The notes under the pieces are model-generated. The model was not told where the DNA came from. It ran no database searches and was given only the letters and a program-made list of their open reading frames with translations. Below are positions 1 through 6,802 of a stretch of 8,991 nt of DNA, piece by piece; position 1 is the first letter of the stretch, and the number at the start of each line of letters is the position of its first letter. Source of the stretch: Planctomycetaceae bacterium (GTDB taxonomy: Bacteria > Planctomycetota > Planctomycetia > Planctomycetales > Planctomycetaceae); contig JAGQQB010000123.1 in NCBI GenBank assembly GCA_020426425.1, positions 284-9,274 of the forward strand. Reading direction: 5' to 3'. A program made the translations under genes and the position numbers.

Positions 1-341
1 AACCGGAGCAAATCGAAGTCATTGCCGGGCAATCTGCCGAACCCACCCTGCACCTCACCCGCTTGTGGCCCGACTTTCAGGATAAGGTAACAATCCAACC
101 TCTCACTTTCCCCGGCAACTTCAAACTCGGTAACTTTGACATTGCCTCCGACAAGACGTCAGCGACCATGAAGATCGAGGTTCAGGAGAACACACGACCC
201 GGCAACTACACCCTCACCGTGCTCGGCCAGGGACAGGTCCCCTTCAACAAGGACTCCGCCGCCACCGACCGGCCAAAGACCCTGGTCGCGACCCCGTCAC
301 GCCCAGTGACGCTCGTCGTGAAGGAGAAGCCTAAGCAGTGA
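1..341 (+). CDS. C-terminal end of a probable exported beta-sandwich protein (5' truncated)
   Basis: Only the last 112 residues are visible. The frame is open from base 3 to the TGA at 339-341, and no start with a ribosome binding site is seen, so the gene begins outside the window. The residues read like an extracytoplasmic Ig-like or pre-peptidase-type beta domain: alternating hydrophobic strands, 'NYTLTVLGQGQVPF' around bases 207-248, and an end rich in Pro, Thr and Val ('PSRPVTLVV') before a short basic tail. Tails of this style are common on large planctomycetal secreted proteins with repeated PPC or Ig-like modules. That is family knowledge recalled from similar sequences, not a search result. 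There is no enzymatic motif in the visible part, so the function of the whole protein cannot be named. An internal TTG at 63 is in frame but is unlikely to be the true start. Confidence 0.75.
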   Translation, partial: PEQIEVIAGQSAEPTLHLTRLWPDFQDKVTIQPLTFPGNFKLGNFDIASDKTSATMKIEVQENTRPGNYTLTVLGQGQVPFNKDSAATDRPKTLVATPSRPVTLVVKEKPKQ

Positions 342-672
342 GCCTGGGGTGAAAAAACGGGCTTGATGGTTGCGGGTTCAGGAGAGCTGCGGACGGGGTG
401 GACTGCACGTCTTTCAGCTTGCTGATCCCAAGCTCCTGATCCAGGAGCAGCTAACAGATGGTGCTCGCATCCGACGCGGCCAGTGTCAACAGCATTGATC
501 TGATGACAACGCGGCCGATTCGCAAGCGGTGACCGCCATTCATCAGACGCCCCCATGGTCCTTGATCTGGCCTGGCGGTTGGACGATTCTCCTGTGTCGT
601 CCATAATCTATTGACAGGCCAAATCTCGGGGGCTGCGGCGGTGATGAACTTTAATCTGGAAAGAATGGACGC
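342..672. other. 331-base intergenic region, no convincing gene
   Basis: Open frames cross this stretch on the minus strand, but they run into the flanking plus-strand genes, have no ribosome binding site and look like no known family. Visible structure is modest. There is a perfect 7-bp stem with a 3-base loop at 432-448 (gctcctg / caggagc). A second, larger inverted repeat pairs 500-506 with 540-546. A weak 6-bp stem sits at 341-363 right after the upstream stop. None is followed by a T-run, so none is a clear intrinsic terminator. The region must contain the promoter of the antiporter operon. The best candidate is listed separately. Confidence 0.5.
579..607 (+). promoter_or_regulatory. candidate sigma70-type promoter of the antiporter-PPIase operon
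   Basis: A -10-like CATAAT (602-607, five of six matches to TATAAT) lies 17 bases downstream of TTGGAC (579-584, only three of six matches to TTGACA). Transcription would start near 614 and leave a leader of about 60 bases before the ATG at 673. A perfect TTGACA at 611-616 has no matching -10 element at the right spacing. Planctomycetal promoters are poorly characterised, so this is a weak call. Confidence 0.2.
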
Positions 673-2517
673 ATGACAGGTGTTCTCGCGGCAGGAAGTG
701 AGAGGATCGCTCATGGGGTCGGCATTCCGCTGGCGCTGATGAGCATTCTCGTGCTCGGTGTCGGAGCACAGTGGCTGGCGACGCGGCTGCGGATCCCCTC
801 CATCCTGCTGCTGCTCGCGGCGGGAATCACCGCCGGACCAGTCACCGGATGGATTCATCCTGAGGCGCTGTTGCAGGACTTGATGTTTCCGTTCGTGTCG
901 CTGTGCGTAGCAATCATTTTGTTCGAAGGGGCGCTATCGCTGCGGTGGTCGGAGTGGCAGCACATTGGGCAGCCGCTGGTCCTGATGCTGACTGTTGGCG
1001 TATTGATTACCTGGGTTCTGACTGCGGCCGCAGCGCATTGGATTCTCGGATTCGACTGGTTCCCCGCGATTCTGCTGGGTGCCGTACTGGTGGTGACCGG
1101 GCCAACCGTGATTGGGCCGATGCTGCGGCAGATTCGTCCCATTGGTATGGTCGGTCCACTTGCCCGTTGGGAGGGGATCATTGTTGATCCTCTGGGCGCG
1201 GTCCTCGCGGTGCTGGTGTTTGAAACGCATCATCATCTGCTGACTGATGGCGTCGAAGGGGGAATGACGAGCGCGGCAGATGCGTTGCTGGTGACCCTGG
1301 TCATTGGTTCGACCATGGGTTTCGGGCTCGCTCTGCTATTGTCCTCTCTCTTGAAACGCCATGTGATTCCGGACCATCTTGAAAACCCGCTGACGTTGAC
1401 CCTGGTCGTGGTGGGGTTCACTCTCTCCAATGTGATTCAGGAGGAATCGGGTTTGCTCACGGTTACGGTGATGGGCGTGGCATTGACGAACTCAAAGGCG
1501 CCGCTACGCCACATTATTGAATTCAAAGAGAACCTGTCGGTCCTGCTGATCTCGACCTTGTTCGTGCTACTTGCCGCGCGACTCACACTGGCCGACTTTA
1601 CCGCACTCAGTTGGCGCGGACCGGTCTTTGTGGCGGCAATGATTCTGGTCGTGCGTCCGCTGAGCATCTTCGCCTCGCTCGCCACGGCGCATGTACCACT
1701 GCGGGATCGAGTTTTGCTTTCATGGCTGGCGCCGCGCGGGATTGTTGCCGCAGCGGTCGTTTCTGTCTTCGCACTGCAACTTGGGGACGCCGGCCGCGGA
1801 TTGGTGCCTGCCACGTTCTTGCTGATCATTGGGACCGTCGTCGTGTACGGGCTCACAGCTCCATGGCTGGCTCGTGCGCTCGGGTTGTCGTCGGCGAATC
1901 CTCAGGGTGTGGTGATCGCCGGAGCAAATCGCTTCGCGCAGGAGTTCGCTCAAGCCATACAGCAGGCGGGATTCCCGGTGTTGCTGGTGGATGCCAATCC
2001 GATTCAGACCCGGGAAGCTCGCATGCAAGGATTGCGGACGGCGAGTCTTAACATCCTTTCCGAAAGGGCGCTCGACGACCTCGATCTGGGCGGCATTGGT
2101 CGCTACCTGGGGCTCACTCCCAACGATGAAGTGAACACAATGGGGGGATTCCATTTCGCAGAACTTTTTGGTCGAGCGAATGTCTATCAACTCACGCCCG
2201 TCCGGGCGACGAATGGTAAGCAGAAAGATCTCGCGGCTTCTCATTTGCGGTTGCGATTCCTGTTTGACGATCACGTCAGTTATCGCGTGTTGTCCGAACG
2301 CTTGAGTCGGGGTGACCTGATCAAACTGACGAAACTGAGCGACGAGTATCCCTGGGAACAGTTCGTGGCGAAGTATCCTGAGCCACTCGTTCTCGCGGTC
2401 GCTCAGCAAAAACAATTGACGCTTGCGAGCGACGATCACAAGATTCAGCCCAAAGCAGGACAAACCCTGATCGCTCTCGTCTCCCCTCCTCGGCAGGAAG
2501 AAGGTGAACCCGGATGA
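673..2517 (+). CDS. CPA1/NhaP-type Na+(K+)/H+ antiporter with C-terminal TrkA-N-like domain
   Basis: A 614-aa inner-membrane cation/proton antiporter. Residues about 15-400 form 12-13 hydrophobic helices carrying CPA1 signatures: FEGAL (84-88) in the third helix, TGPTVIGPM (142-150), EGIIVDPLGA (167-176) with the acidic residue expected at the ion site, FKEN (284-287) and WLAPRGIVAAA (351-361). Residues about 411-500 form a Rossmann-like TrkA-N (RCK_N) domain: a first strand VVIAGAN, helix, then VLLVD ending in Asp440. They continue into LTPNDEVN (481-488), a motif typical of this NhaP-TrkA subfamily. The rest (about 520-605) resembles a small RCK_C-type regulatory lobe. The glycine motif of TrkA-N is altered (G-A-N-R-F-A), which I recall as usual in this subfamily. 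The likely role is pH, Na+ or K+ homeostasis with regulation by a cytoplasmic ligand. ATG 673 is preceded by a purine-rich GGAAAG at 658-663. The stop overlaps the next start by 4 bases. Which cation is exchanged cannot be told from sequence. Confidence 0.9.
   Translation: MTGVLAAGSERIAHGVGIPLALMSILVLGVGAQWLATRLRIPSILLLLAAGITAGPVTGWIHPEALLQDLMFPFVSLCVAIILFEGALSLRWSEWQHIGQPLVLMLTVGVLITWVLTAAAAHWILGFDWFPAILLGAVLVVTGPTVIGPMLRQIRPIGMVGPLARWEGIIVDPLGAVLAVLVFETHHHLLTDGVEGGMTSAADALLVTLVIGSTMGFGLALLLSSLLKRHVIPDHLENPLTLTLVVVGFTLSNVIQEESGLLTVTVMGVALTNSKAPLRHIIEFKENLSVLLISTLFVLLAARLTLADFTALSWRGPVFVAAMILVVRPLSIFASLATAHVPLRDRVLLSWLAPRGIVAAAVVSVFALQLGDAGRGLVPATFLLIIGTVVVYGLTAPWLARALGLSSANPQGVVIAGANRFAQEFAQAIQQAGFPVLLVDANPIQTREARMQGLRTASLNILSERALDDLDLGGIGRYLGLTPNDEVNTMGGFHFAELFGRANVYQLTPVRATNGKQKDLAASHLRLRFLFDDHVSYRVLSERLSRGDLIKLTKLSDEYPWEQFVAKYPEPLVLAVAQQKQLTLASDDHKIQPKAGQTLIALVSPPRQEEGEPG
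2496..2506 (+). promoter_or_regulatory. Shine-Dalgarno for the PPIase gene, inside the antiporter 3' end
   Basis: The purine-rich GGAAGAAGGTG ends 7 bases before ATG 2514. It lies wholly within the antiporter coding sequence and supports both the chosen PPIase start and translational coupling through the ATGA overlap at 2514-2517. Confidence 0.5.
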
Positions 2518-3488
2518 CTCGCACTGACACTGTCTTCGCCCCGGCAAGTCGCCACAGAGATTGGTCGCTCCGACGCTGCGGGCGAATTGTTCGGCTGACG
2601 CTGCTAGTGCTCGCCCTTTGCTCCCACGGTCGCGCCGTCATCGCCGAAGGCATCCCGGCGATTCCCGCAGCACTGCAGGAATGTCTGCCTGCGGCGGAGG
2701 ACATACTGGCGATCGTCAATCGACGACCTGTCCTGGGAGCGGATGTCCGGGTTCGCATGTTGACCACTCCACTCAGCGAGCAACAGCAGCCGCGCCTGTT
2801 GGAGGACTACGTCCAACAGGCGATCGACCGCGAACTGATGGACCAGTTTCTCGCGAAGCGCAAGGTCGACGTGCCGGAGACGCTCATTGAAGAACGGGTG
2901 AGGGTGTTTCGTGAGCGGGCGGGGGGGGAAGCGGGATTGGCCCGCATGGGACTCGATGATGCGTCACTGCATGCGCAAGTGAGTCTGTCGCTGCGTTGGT
3001 TGAAACATGCACAGGGGATTCTGACCGACCAGCAGTTCCGCGATTACTTTCAGCAGCATCGCTCGCAACTCGATGGGACGCGGCTGCGGATCGAGCAGGT
3101 GTTTCGCCAGTGGAATGCGGACGCCACCCAGGCGGATCGCGCGGCAATCAAGGCAGAACTGCAATCGCTGCGGACTGAACTCGTGAGTGGTCAAAAGAGC
3201 TTTGCCGACATCACTGGCGATGGGGCCGATCTGGGATGGATGACGTCACGCGGCAATCTACCGACGGAGGTGTTAACCGCTGCGTTTGGACTCGAAGGAA
3301 GTCGCATTAGCGAGGTGATTGAATCGCCTCAAGGTTTGCATATTATCCGAGTTGTTGATCGCATTCCGGGTCAACTTAGTCTGGAAGACGTCCGCATGGA
3401 TGTCCTCAGCGCACTCTCGGCTCAGCTCTGGGACGAAGAGGTGGCCCGACAGCGCAAGACGGCGCAGATCGAATTGATGTTGCCGTGA
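2514..3488 (+). CDS. exported SurA/parvulin-type peptidyl-prolyl cis-trans isomerase
   Basis: A 324-aa envelope foldase. The arginine-rich N-terminus (residues 13-27) is followed by a hydrophobic core (28-36) and small residues around A41-A44, so it is a likely signal peptide or signal anchor. LALC at 33-36 is a poor lipobox. Residues about 60-185 form the helical SurA_N-like part (AIVNRRPVLGADV at 66-78, then long amphipathic helices). Residues about 190-282 are the parvulin (PF00639-type) domain: ADLGWMTSRGNLP (238-250), AAFGL (256-260), then the closing GLHIIRV (274-280). A charged helix forms the C-terminus. The family isomerises prolyl bonds and chaperones secreted or outer-membrane proteins. 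The residue expected to be the first active-site histidine of the domain is glutamine (Q195), while the second (H276) is present. The start is supported by AAGGTG 7 bases upstream and by the 4-base overlap with the antiporter. An 8-G run at 2921-2928 lies inside the gene. Confidence 0.88.
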   Translation: MTRTDTVFAPASRHRDWSLRRCGRIVRLTLLVLALCSHGRAVIAEGIPAIPAALQECLPAAEDILAIVNRRPVLGADVRVRMLTTPLSEQQQPRLLEDYVQQAIDRELMDQFLAKRKVDVPETLIEERVRVFRERAGGEAGLARMGLDDASLHAQVSLSLRWLKHAQGILTDQQFRDYFQQHRSQLDGTRLRIEQVFRQWNADATQADRAAIKAELQSLRTELVSGQKSFADITGDGADLGWMTSRGNLPTEVLTAAFGLEGSRISEVIESPQGLHIIRVVDRIPGQLSLEDVRMDVLSALSAQLWDEEVARQRKTAQIELMLP

Positions 3489-3513
3489 TGAAGTTGCCTC
3501 GCTGGCCAGTTGG

Positions 3514-5025
3514 CTACAGAGACACCCAAGCTGCTGCAATCAGTACGCCGCAGGTGAACAGGACGATTTCCCAATGCAGCGTTCTGGCCGCTGGTTCGTC
3601 CATCTCTTCCACCGTGCGCTGCGCGGTGATCCACAGAGTCCGTGCCAGGACGAATGGCAGATCGACAAACAGCAACTGGGTCAGGTAACTCACAACCAGT
3701 TGCAGGCACCAGAGGGGGTAGGCAATCGCCTGATCGACAAACGAATTGACGTAGAACTCATAATTCGCGAGACGATTGAGTGAATGCTCCTCCACGGCTT
3801 CAGTTTGTCGTCGACCATCCAGGAGGACGAAGGCCAACGCAACGACCGGGAGTGCGGCCGCCCACCAGTTTGTGTCGCTCAGCTGAAGTTGTGGCATCAA
3901 CCCGATGGCCATGCCAGCTCCCAGCAGGCCGACCAAAAGTGTGCCAATATACAGCCGTTGCGTGCGTACATCGCGAGGTCGGATGGAGCGGAGCAGGAAC
4001 AGCAGTGCCAGCCAGCTGAGGAGTTGTCCCAGGATCATCAGCGGCTCAAGACGACCGGCAATCGCAGGGAGTTTCACTGCCTGGTTCGCTGCCTGCGTGG
4101 CAGCGAGTGCGCCTGGGAGGAGCAGAGCATGGCTCAAGGCCGCTACGATGACCATCCAACCGGGGGGGGACTGGAGTTCAACTGACCGTAGCACACACAC
4201 CGATCCGAGGCAGAGACCTGCGACGGTCATCCCCAGCAGGTAAGGATTGGGGGCAACTCCGGCAATCATGCCGACCCACAGCATGCCGCACCAGGCACTG
4301 ACGAGAGCGAGAAGCCGTCGCCGGAACGCGATCCCAGTTGGCAGTGAAGCAGGTTCCGCGTCCTCGGCTGATGCATCCGTCTGAAACCAGGCGATGAGAC
4401 TCAACAGAATCAGTGATAGGGTCCCGACGCCCACCATCAGCAGTCGGGCTTCTGGCGTGGCCAGTAGCAGATCGCGCAGCTGAAACAAGAGCAGCAGCGA
4501 AACTGGCATCAGTCCGCCGACCCACCACATTGCCGCTGGCGATGACCAGGCCACACCCCGCTGCCACCCCATGCACGGATACAGCCCCAGCCTCACGACG
4601 AACATCGTCAGTAGCAGGGTGGCGATCGAGTTCACCGTGGCGGGTTGGTGACTCTGCCATGCCGCCCACCAGCCTTCTGCCTGAATCTGCGAAAGTGGTA
4701 ACGAGGGAAAAGTGTTGCTCAGCAGCGCCAGCCCCGCGACTGCCAACAAATCGGCCAACACCAGCATCACGACCCATCGCACGTTTTCACGTGCAGGTGT
4801 TGAGGCATCGGCTGAACCAACGTACCCGAACCAAAATGCGGCGGAGTGGAGCAGCAGAATCTGTGGCAACTCGTCCAGCGCCAACGCAGCACACAGGCAG
4901 CCAGCGGAAGACAACAGCCAAAGACTGCTCCCGAGGGCGCGTGTCCGATGGGCGGCCAGCACCAGCGGGATGACCATGGCAAGGCCAACGGCGAACCACG
5001 CGGGCAAATAGAGCAGCGATTCCAT
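3514..5025 (-). CDS. NuoL/ND5-like (complex I / Mrp antiporter family) polytopic membrane protein, divergent
   Basis: A 503-aa protein with roughly 14 hydrophobic segments and few charged residues inside them. The best family hint is at 144-187, where RLGLYPCMGWQ followed by PAAMWWVGGLMPVSLLLLFQLR matches in layout the NuoL/MrpA core (Pro-x-x-x-Trp, then the helix normally carrying a conserved His and Lys). The tail also fits: YEFYVNSFVDQAIAYP (422-437) and a following stretch resemble the NuoL C-terminal amphipathic region before a last helix (484-502). Conserved His and Lys of the proton-antiporter helices appear to be missing. Typical NuoL has over 600 residues, so this is short. The start is ATG 5025 with AGGA at 5032-5035 (6-base spacing), 12 bases after the CoxIII-like stop, so the two are probably co-translated. 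It could be a coupling or scaffold subunit rather than an active pump. The family call is by eye and the role is unknown. Confidence 0.65.
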   Translation of the reverse strand: MESLLYLPAWFAVGLAMVIPLVLAAHRTRALGSSLWLLSSAGCLCAALALDELPQILLLHSAAFWFGYVGSADASTPARENVRWVVMLVLADLLAVAGLALLSNTFPSLPLSQIQAEGWWAAWQSHQPATVNSIATLLLTMFVVRLGLYPCMGWQRGVAWSSPAAMWWVGGLMPVSLLLLFQLRDLLLATPEARLLMVGVGTLSLILLSLIAWFQTDASAEDAEPASLPTGIAFRRRLLALVSAWCGMLWVGMIAGVAPNPYLLGMTVAGLCLGSVCVLRSVELQSPPGWMVIVAALSHALLLPGALAATQAANQAVKLPAIAGRLEPLMILGQLLSWLALLFLLRSIRPRDVRTQRLYIGTLLVGLLGAGMAIGLMPQLQLSDTNWWAAALPVVALAFVLLDGRRQTEAVEEHSLNRLANYEFYVNSFVDQAIAYPLWCLQLVVSYLTQLLFVDLPFVLARTLWITAQRTVEEMDEPAARTLHWEIVLFTCGVLIAAAWVSL

Positions 5026-5031
5026 CGGAAG

Positions 5032-5035
5032 TCCT
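5032..5035 (-). promoter_or_regulatory. Shine-Dalgarno of the ND5-like gene
   Basis: AGGA (minus strand) sits 6 bases before ATG 5025, in the 12-base gap just after the CoxIII-like stop codon. It fixes the start and implies coupled translation. Confidence 0.4.
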
Positions 5036-5037
5036 GT

Positions 5038-5619
5038 TCAATGCGAAGCAACAGTGAACACGAACAGAATCGCCATCCAGATGACGCCCAGTCCATGCCA
5101 GAACCAGGCGCAGCACCGCACCCCCCAGTAGTACTCGTGATCGTATCGGTCCGACAGAGACCGCGCAGTGATCCACGAGACCGACAATACAGCGATCAGG
5201 AAGTGCAGCGCATGCAGCGCGGCCAACGCCAGTGCGAACGCGGTCGCTTCCATGGATGCATCGCCAGGGGCACGGTGTTCGGGAAACATGCTCCACAGGG
5301 CGAAGGTCTGCATCCCCATGAACAGCGAACCCAGTCCGAGCGTGATGAGCAGCCAACGTCGATACAGCCGCTGCCTTTCTACGCGAACGAACAGAATGGC
5401 CCGCTCCAGGGTGATGCTGCCCAGAATGAGCAGGACCGAGGTTGGTATGAACATCAATGGAAACCGCAGACCGCTGCCGATTGTGTGACGGGGGAACTGC
5501 ATCATGAGCAGGTAGGTCACCGCCCAGGCCGCCGTGAACGCGCAGACCGCGATCAGAAAGAATCGCAGCACGAGCTGACTCATCCCTTCATAATAGCGGG
5601 TGGGAACAGCGCGGTTCAT
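5038..5619 (-). CDS. cytochrome c oxidase subunit III-like membrane protein (five-helix, short form)
   Basis: A 193-aa inner-membrane protein with five predicted helices (about 17-39, 53-72, 89-109, 126-149, 166-190), the size and layout of the short subunit III of caa3-type oxidases or NorE. Family marks are IPTSVLLILGSITLERA (58-74, the helix that in CoxIII reads like TavLLlSS), LGLGSLFMGMQ (94-104), the His-x-x-His pair H136/H139 in the fourth helix, and WHGLGVIWMAI (174-184) in place of the usual YWHFVDVVW. The glutamate normally just after the conserved Gln of helix III is not there (MQTFALW). In the family, subunit III binds subunit I, keeps proton uptake fast and protects the enzyme from inactivation, but no subunit I or II gene lies in this window. 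An in-frame ATG further upstream (5787) would overlap moxR and is rejected. ATG 5619 has a good GAGGTG site. It lies 76 bases downstream of moxR and 12 bases before the ND5-like gene. Confidence 0.8.
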   Translation of the reverse strand: MNRAVPTRYYEGMSQLVLRFFLIAVCAFTAAWAVTYLLMMQFPRHTIGSGLRFPLMFIPTSVLLILGSITLERAILFVRVERQRLYRRWLLITLGLGSLFMGMQTFALWSMFPEHRAPGDASMEATAFALALAALHALHFLIAVLSVSWITARSLSDRYDHEYYWGVRCCAWFWHGLGVIWMAILFVFTVASH

Positions 5620-5625
5620 GCAGCA

Positions 5626-5631
5626 CACCTC
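5626..5631 (-). promoter_or_regulatory. Shine-Dalgarno that decides the CoxIII-like start
   Basis: GAGGTG on the minus strand is followed after 6 bases by ATG 5619. The alternative in-frame ATG at 5583 (Met-Ser-Gln) has only GAAGGG directly against it, and the ATG at 5787 lies inside moxR. This makes 5619 the best start. Confidence 0.55.
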
Positions 5632-5695
5632 ACTCCAGTCTACGTCGAACCTGCCGATGCAATCCCGCGAGAGTCTGTTGAACACGGCAGCGGAA

Positions 5696-6760
5696 TCAGG
5701 CTTTGACGCCGCTGGCGAGTTTCTTCGCGCGTTCCTGGACGGCGACTGGAACTTTCCGCAGCAGTTGCTCGATGACCTGATCTGCATTGATGCCTTCGCT
5801 GTCCGCCTGAAACGTCGTCAGGATACGGTGCCGCAGCACCGGCAACGCGACCGATTTCACATCGTCGGTGGTGACATGGAATCGACCGCTGAGCACCGCG
5901 CGGGCTTTGGCTCCCAGGATCAGGTACTGACCGGCGCGAGGTCCCGCCCCCCAGGAGAGGTACTTCTTGGAAAACTCGCTGGCACCTTCTTCGTTCGGGC
6001 GAGTGGCCCGTACGAGATCGCGCGCGTATACAAAAACGTGTTCCGCGACCGGAACCTTCCGCACCACTTCCTGCAGCGCGAGAATCTGGTCGCCGGTCAA
6101 TGCGGGCTTGAGTGTTGGTTCGTCGGAACCGGTGGTTTGCTTGAGAATACGCAGTTCTTCCGCAGCCGTTGGATACTTGACGACGATGTTGAACATGAAC
6201 CGGTCGAGCTGGGCCTCGGGGAGCGGGTAGGTCCCTTCCTGCTCAATTGGGTTCTGTGTTGCCAGCACGAAGAACGGCGAAGGGAGTCGGTAGGTACTCG
6301 ACCCGACGGTCACGTGTCGTTCCTGCATCGCTTCGAGCAGAGCCGCCTGTGTCTTTGGAGGCGTGCGGTTAATTTCATCCGCCAGCAACATGTGTGTGAA
6401 CAGTGGCCCCTGCATGAACTGAAACGTGCGGCGACCGGTTTCGGGATCATCTTGCAGCACATCGGTCCCGGTGATGTCCGAGGGCATCAGGTCGGGGGTG
6501 AACTGAATGCGGCGGAACGACAATTGCAGGATGCGCGACACCGTGCTCACCAGCAGTGTCTTTGCCAGTCCCGGCACCCCGACGAGCAGACAGTGGCCGC
6601 GACTGAATAGCGCGATCAGCAATTCGTCGACGACCTCGTTCTGGCCGATGATGACCTTGCCAATCTCTTCACGCATGCGGGCATACGCGGTCGCCAGGCC
6701 ACGAATTGCCTGCGCTTCCTGTTCCTGAAGATCGTCTGTCGGCGGCGTTTGGTCACTCAT
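5696..6760 (-). CDS. moxR: MoxR-family AAA+ ATPase
   Basis: A 354-aa cytoplasmic AAA+ ATPase of the MoxR-proper subfamily. It has Walker A GVPGLAKT (61-68), Walker B LLADEINR (125-132), the family signature PPKTQAALLEAMQE (134-147), sensor 1 LATQNP (166-171), the arginine-finger region LDRFMFN (185-191) and a sensor-2-like GAGPRAGQ (271-278). A helical lid (AAA_lid_2 type) completes it. All ATPase residues are intact and the length is normal for the family. MoxR proteins act as chaperones that assemble or activate partner complexes, often with DUF58, VWA or metallo-enzyme partners. Here the immediate downstream partners are a CoxIII-like and an ND5-like membrane protein. The chosen start (MSDQTPP) lacks a clear Shine-Dalgarno. 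An upstream ATG at 6832 would add 24 residues, but it has none either and overlaps a candidate promoter. Confidence 0.93.
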   Translation of the reverse strand: MSDQTPPTDDLQEQEAQAIRGLATAYARMREEIGKVIIGQNEVVDELLIALFSRGHCLLVGVPGLAKTLLVSTVSRILQLSFRRIQFTPDLMPSDITGTDVLQDDPETGRRTFQFMQGPLFTHMLLADEINRTPPKTQAALLEAMQERHVTVGSSTYRLPSPFFVLATQNPIEQEGTYPLPEAQLDRFMFNIVVKYPTAAEELRILKQTTGSDEPTLKPALTGDQILALQEVVRKVPVAEHVFVYARDLVRATRPNEEGASEFSKKYLSWGAGPRAGQYLILGAKARAVLSGRFHVTTDDVKSVALPVLRHRILTTFQADSEGINADQVIEQLLRKVPVAVQERAKKLASGVKA

Positions 6761-6802
6761 GGGCGGGATCAATGTTGCGGGGAAGGGGCGGAAAGCCGTC
6801 AC

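Noticed and set aside
341..363. Intrinsic terminator after the first gene
   Set aside because: The stem is only 6 bp with a wobble pair, the A-run is in the loop and no T-run follows.
206..604. 132-codon minus-strand open frame over the gap at 342-672
   Set aside because: It runs into the upstream coding gene on the other strand, has no recognisable domain or ribosome site, and has an Arg/Ser/Pro-rich composition typical of shadow frames.
1720..2547. 275-codon minus-strand open frame opposite the antiporter's TrkA-N region
   Set aside because: The plus strand encodes clear antiporter and nucleotide-fold motifs over the same bases, and the minus frame shows no domain.
4846..5706. 286-codon plus-strand open frame across the ND5-like, CoxIII-like and moxR genes
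   Set aside because: It is rich in Gln, Arg and His, hydrophilic and without any motif, and it spans three genes on the other strand: a shadow frame.
5620..5787. N-terminal extension of the CoxIII-like gene to ATG 5787
   Set aside because: The extra 56 residues are non-hydrophobic, overlap the moxR 3' end and lack a ribosome site. ATG 5619 has GAGGTG at 6-base spacing.
5600..6610. 336-codon plus-strand open frame opposite moxR and the CoxIII-like gene
   Set aside because: It is the reverse of a gene with a complete set of AAA+ motifs, has no family likeness or ribosome site, and is best explained by the codon bias of the real strand.
5038..6760. A nor-type (nitric oxide reductase) cluster with NorQ and NorE
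   Set aside because: The ATPase has the MoxR-proper Walker A GVPGLAKT and not the CbbQ/NirQ/NorQ form, and no norB, norC or norD is seen.
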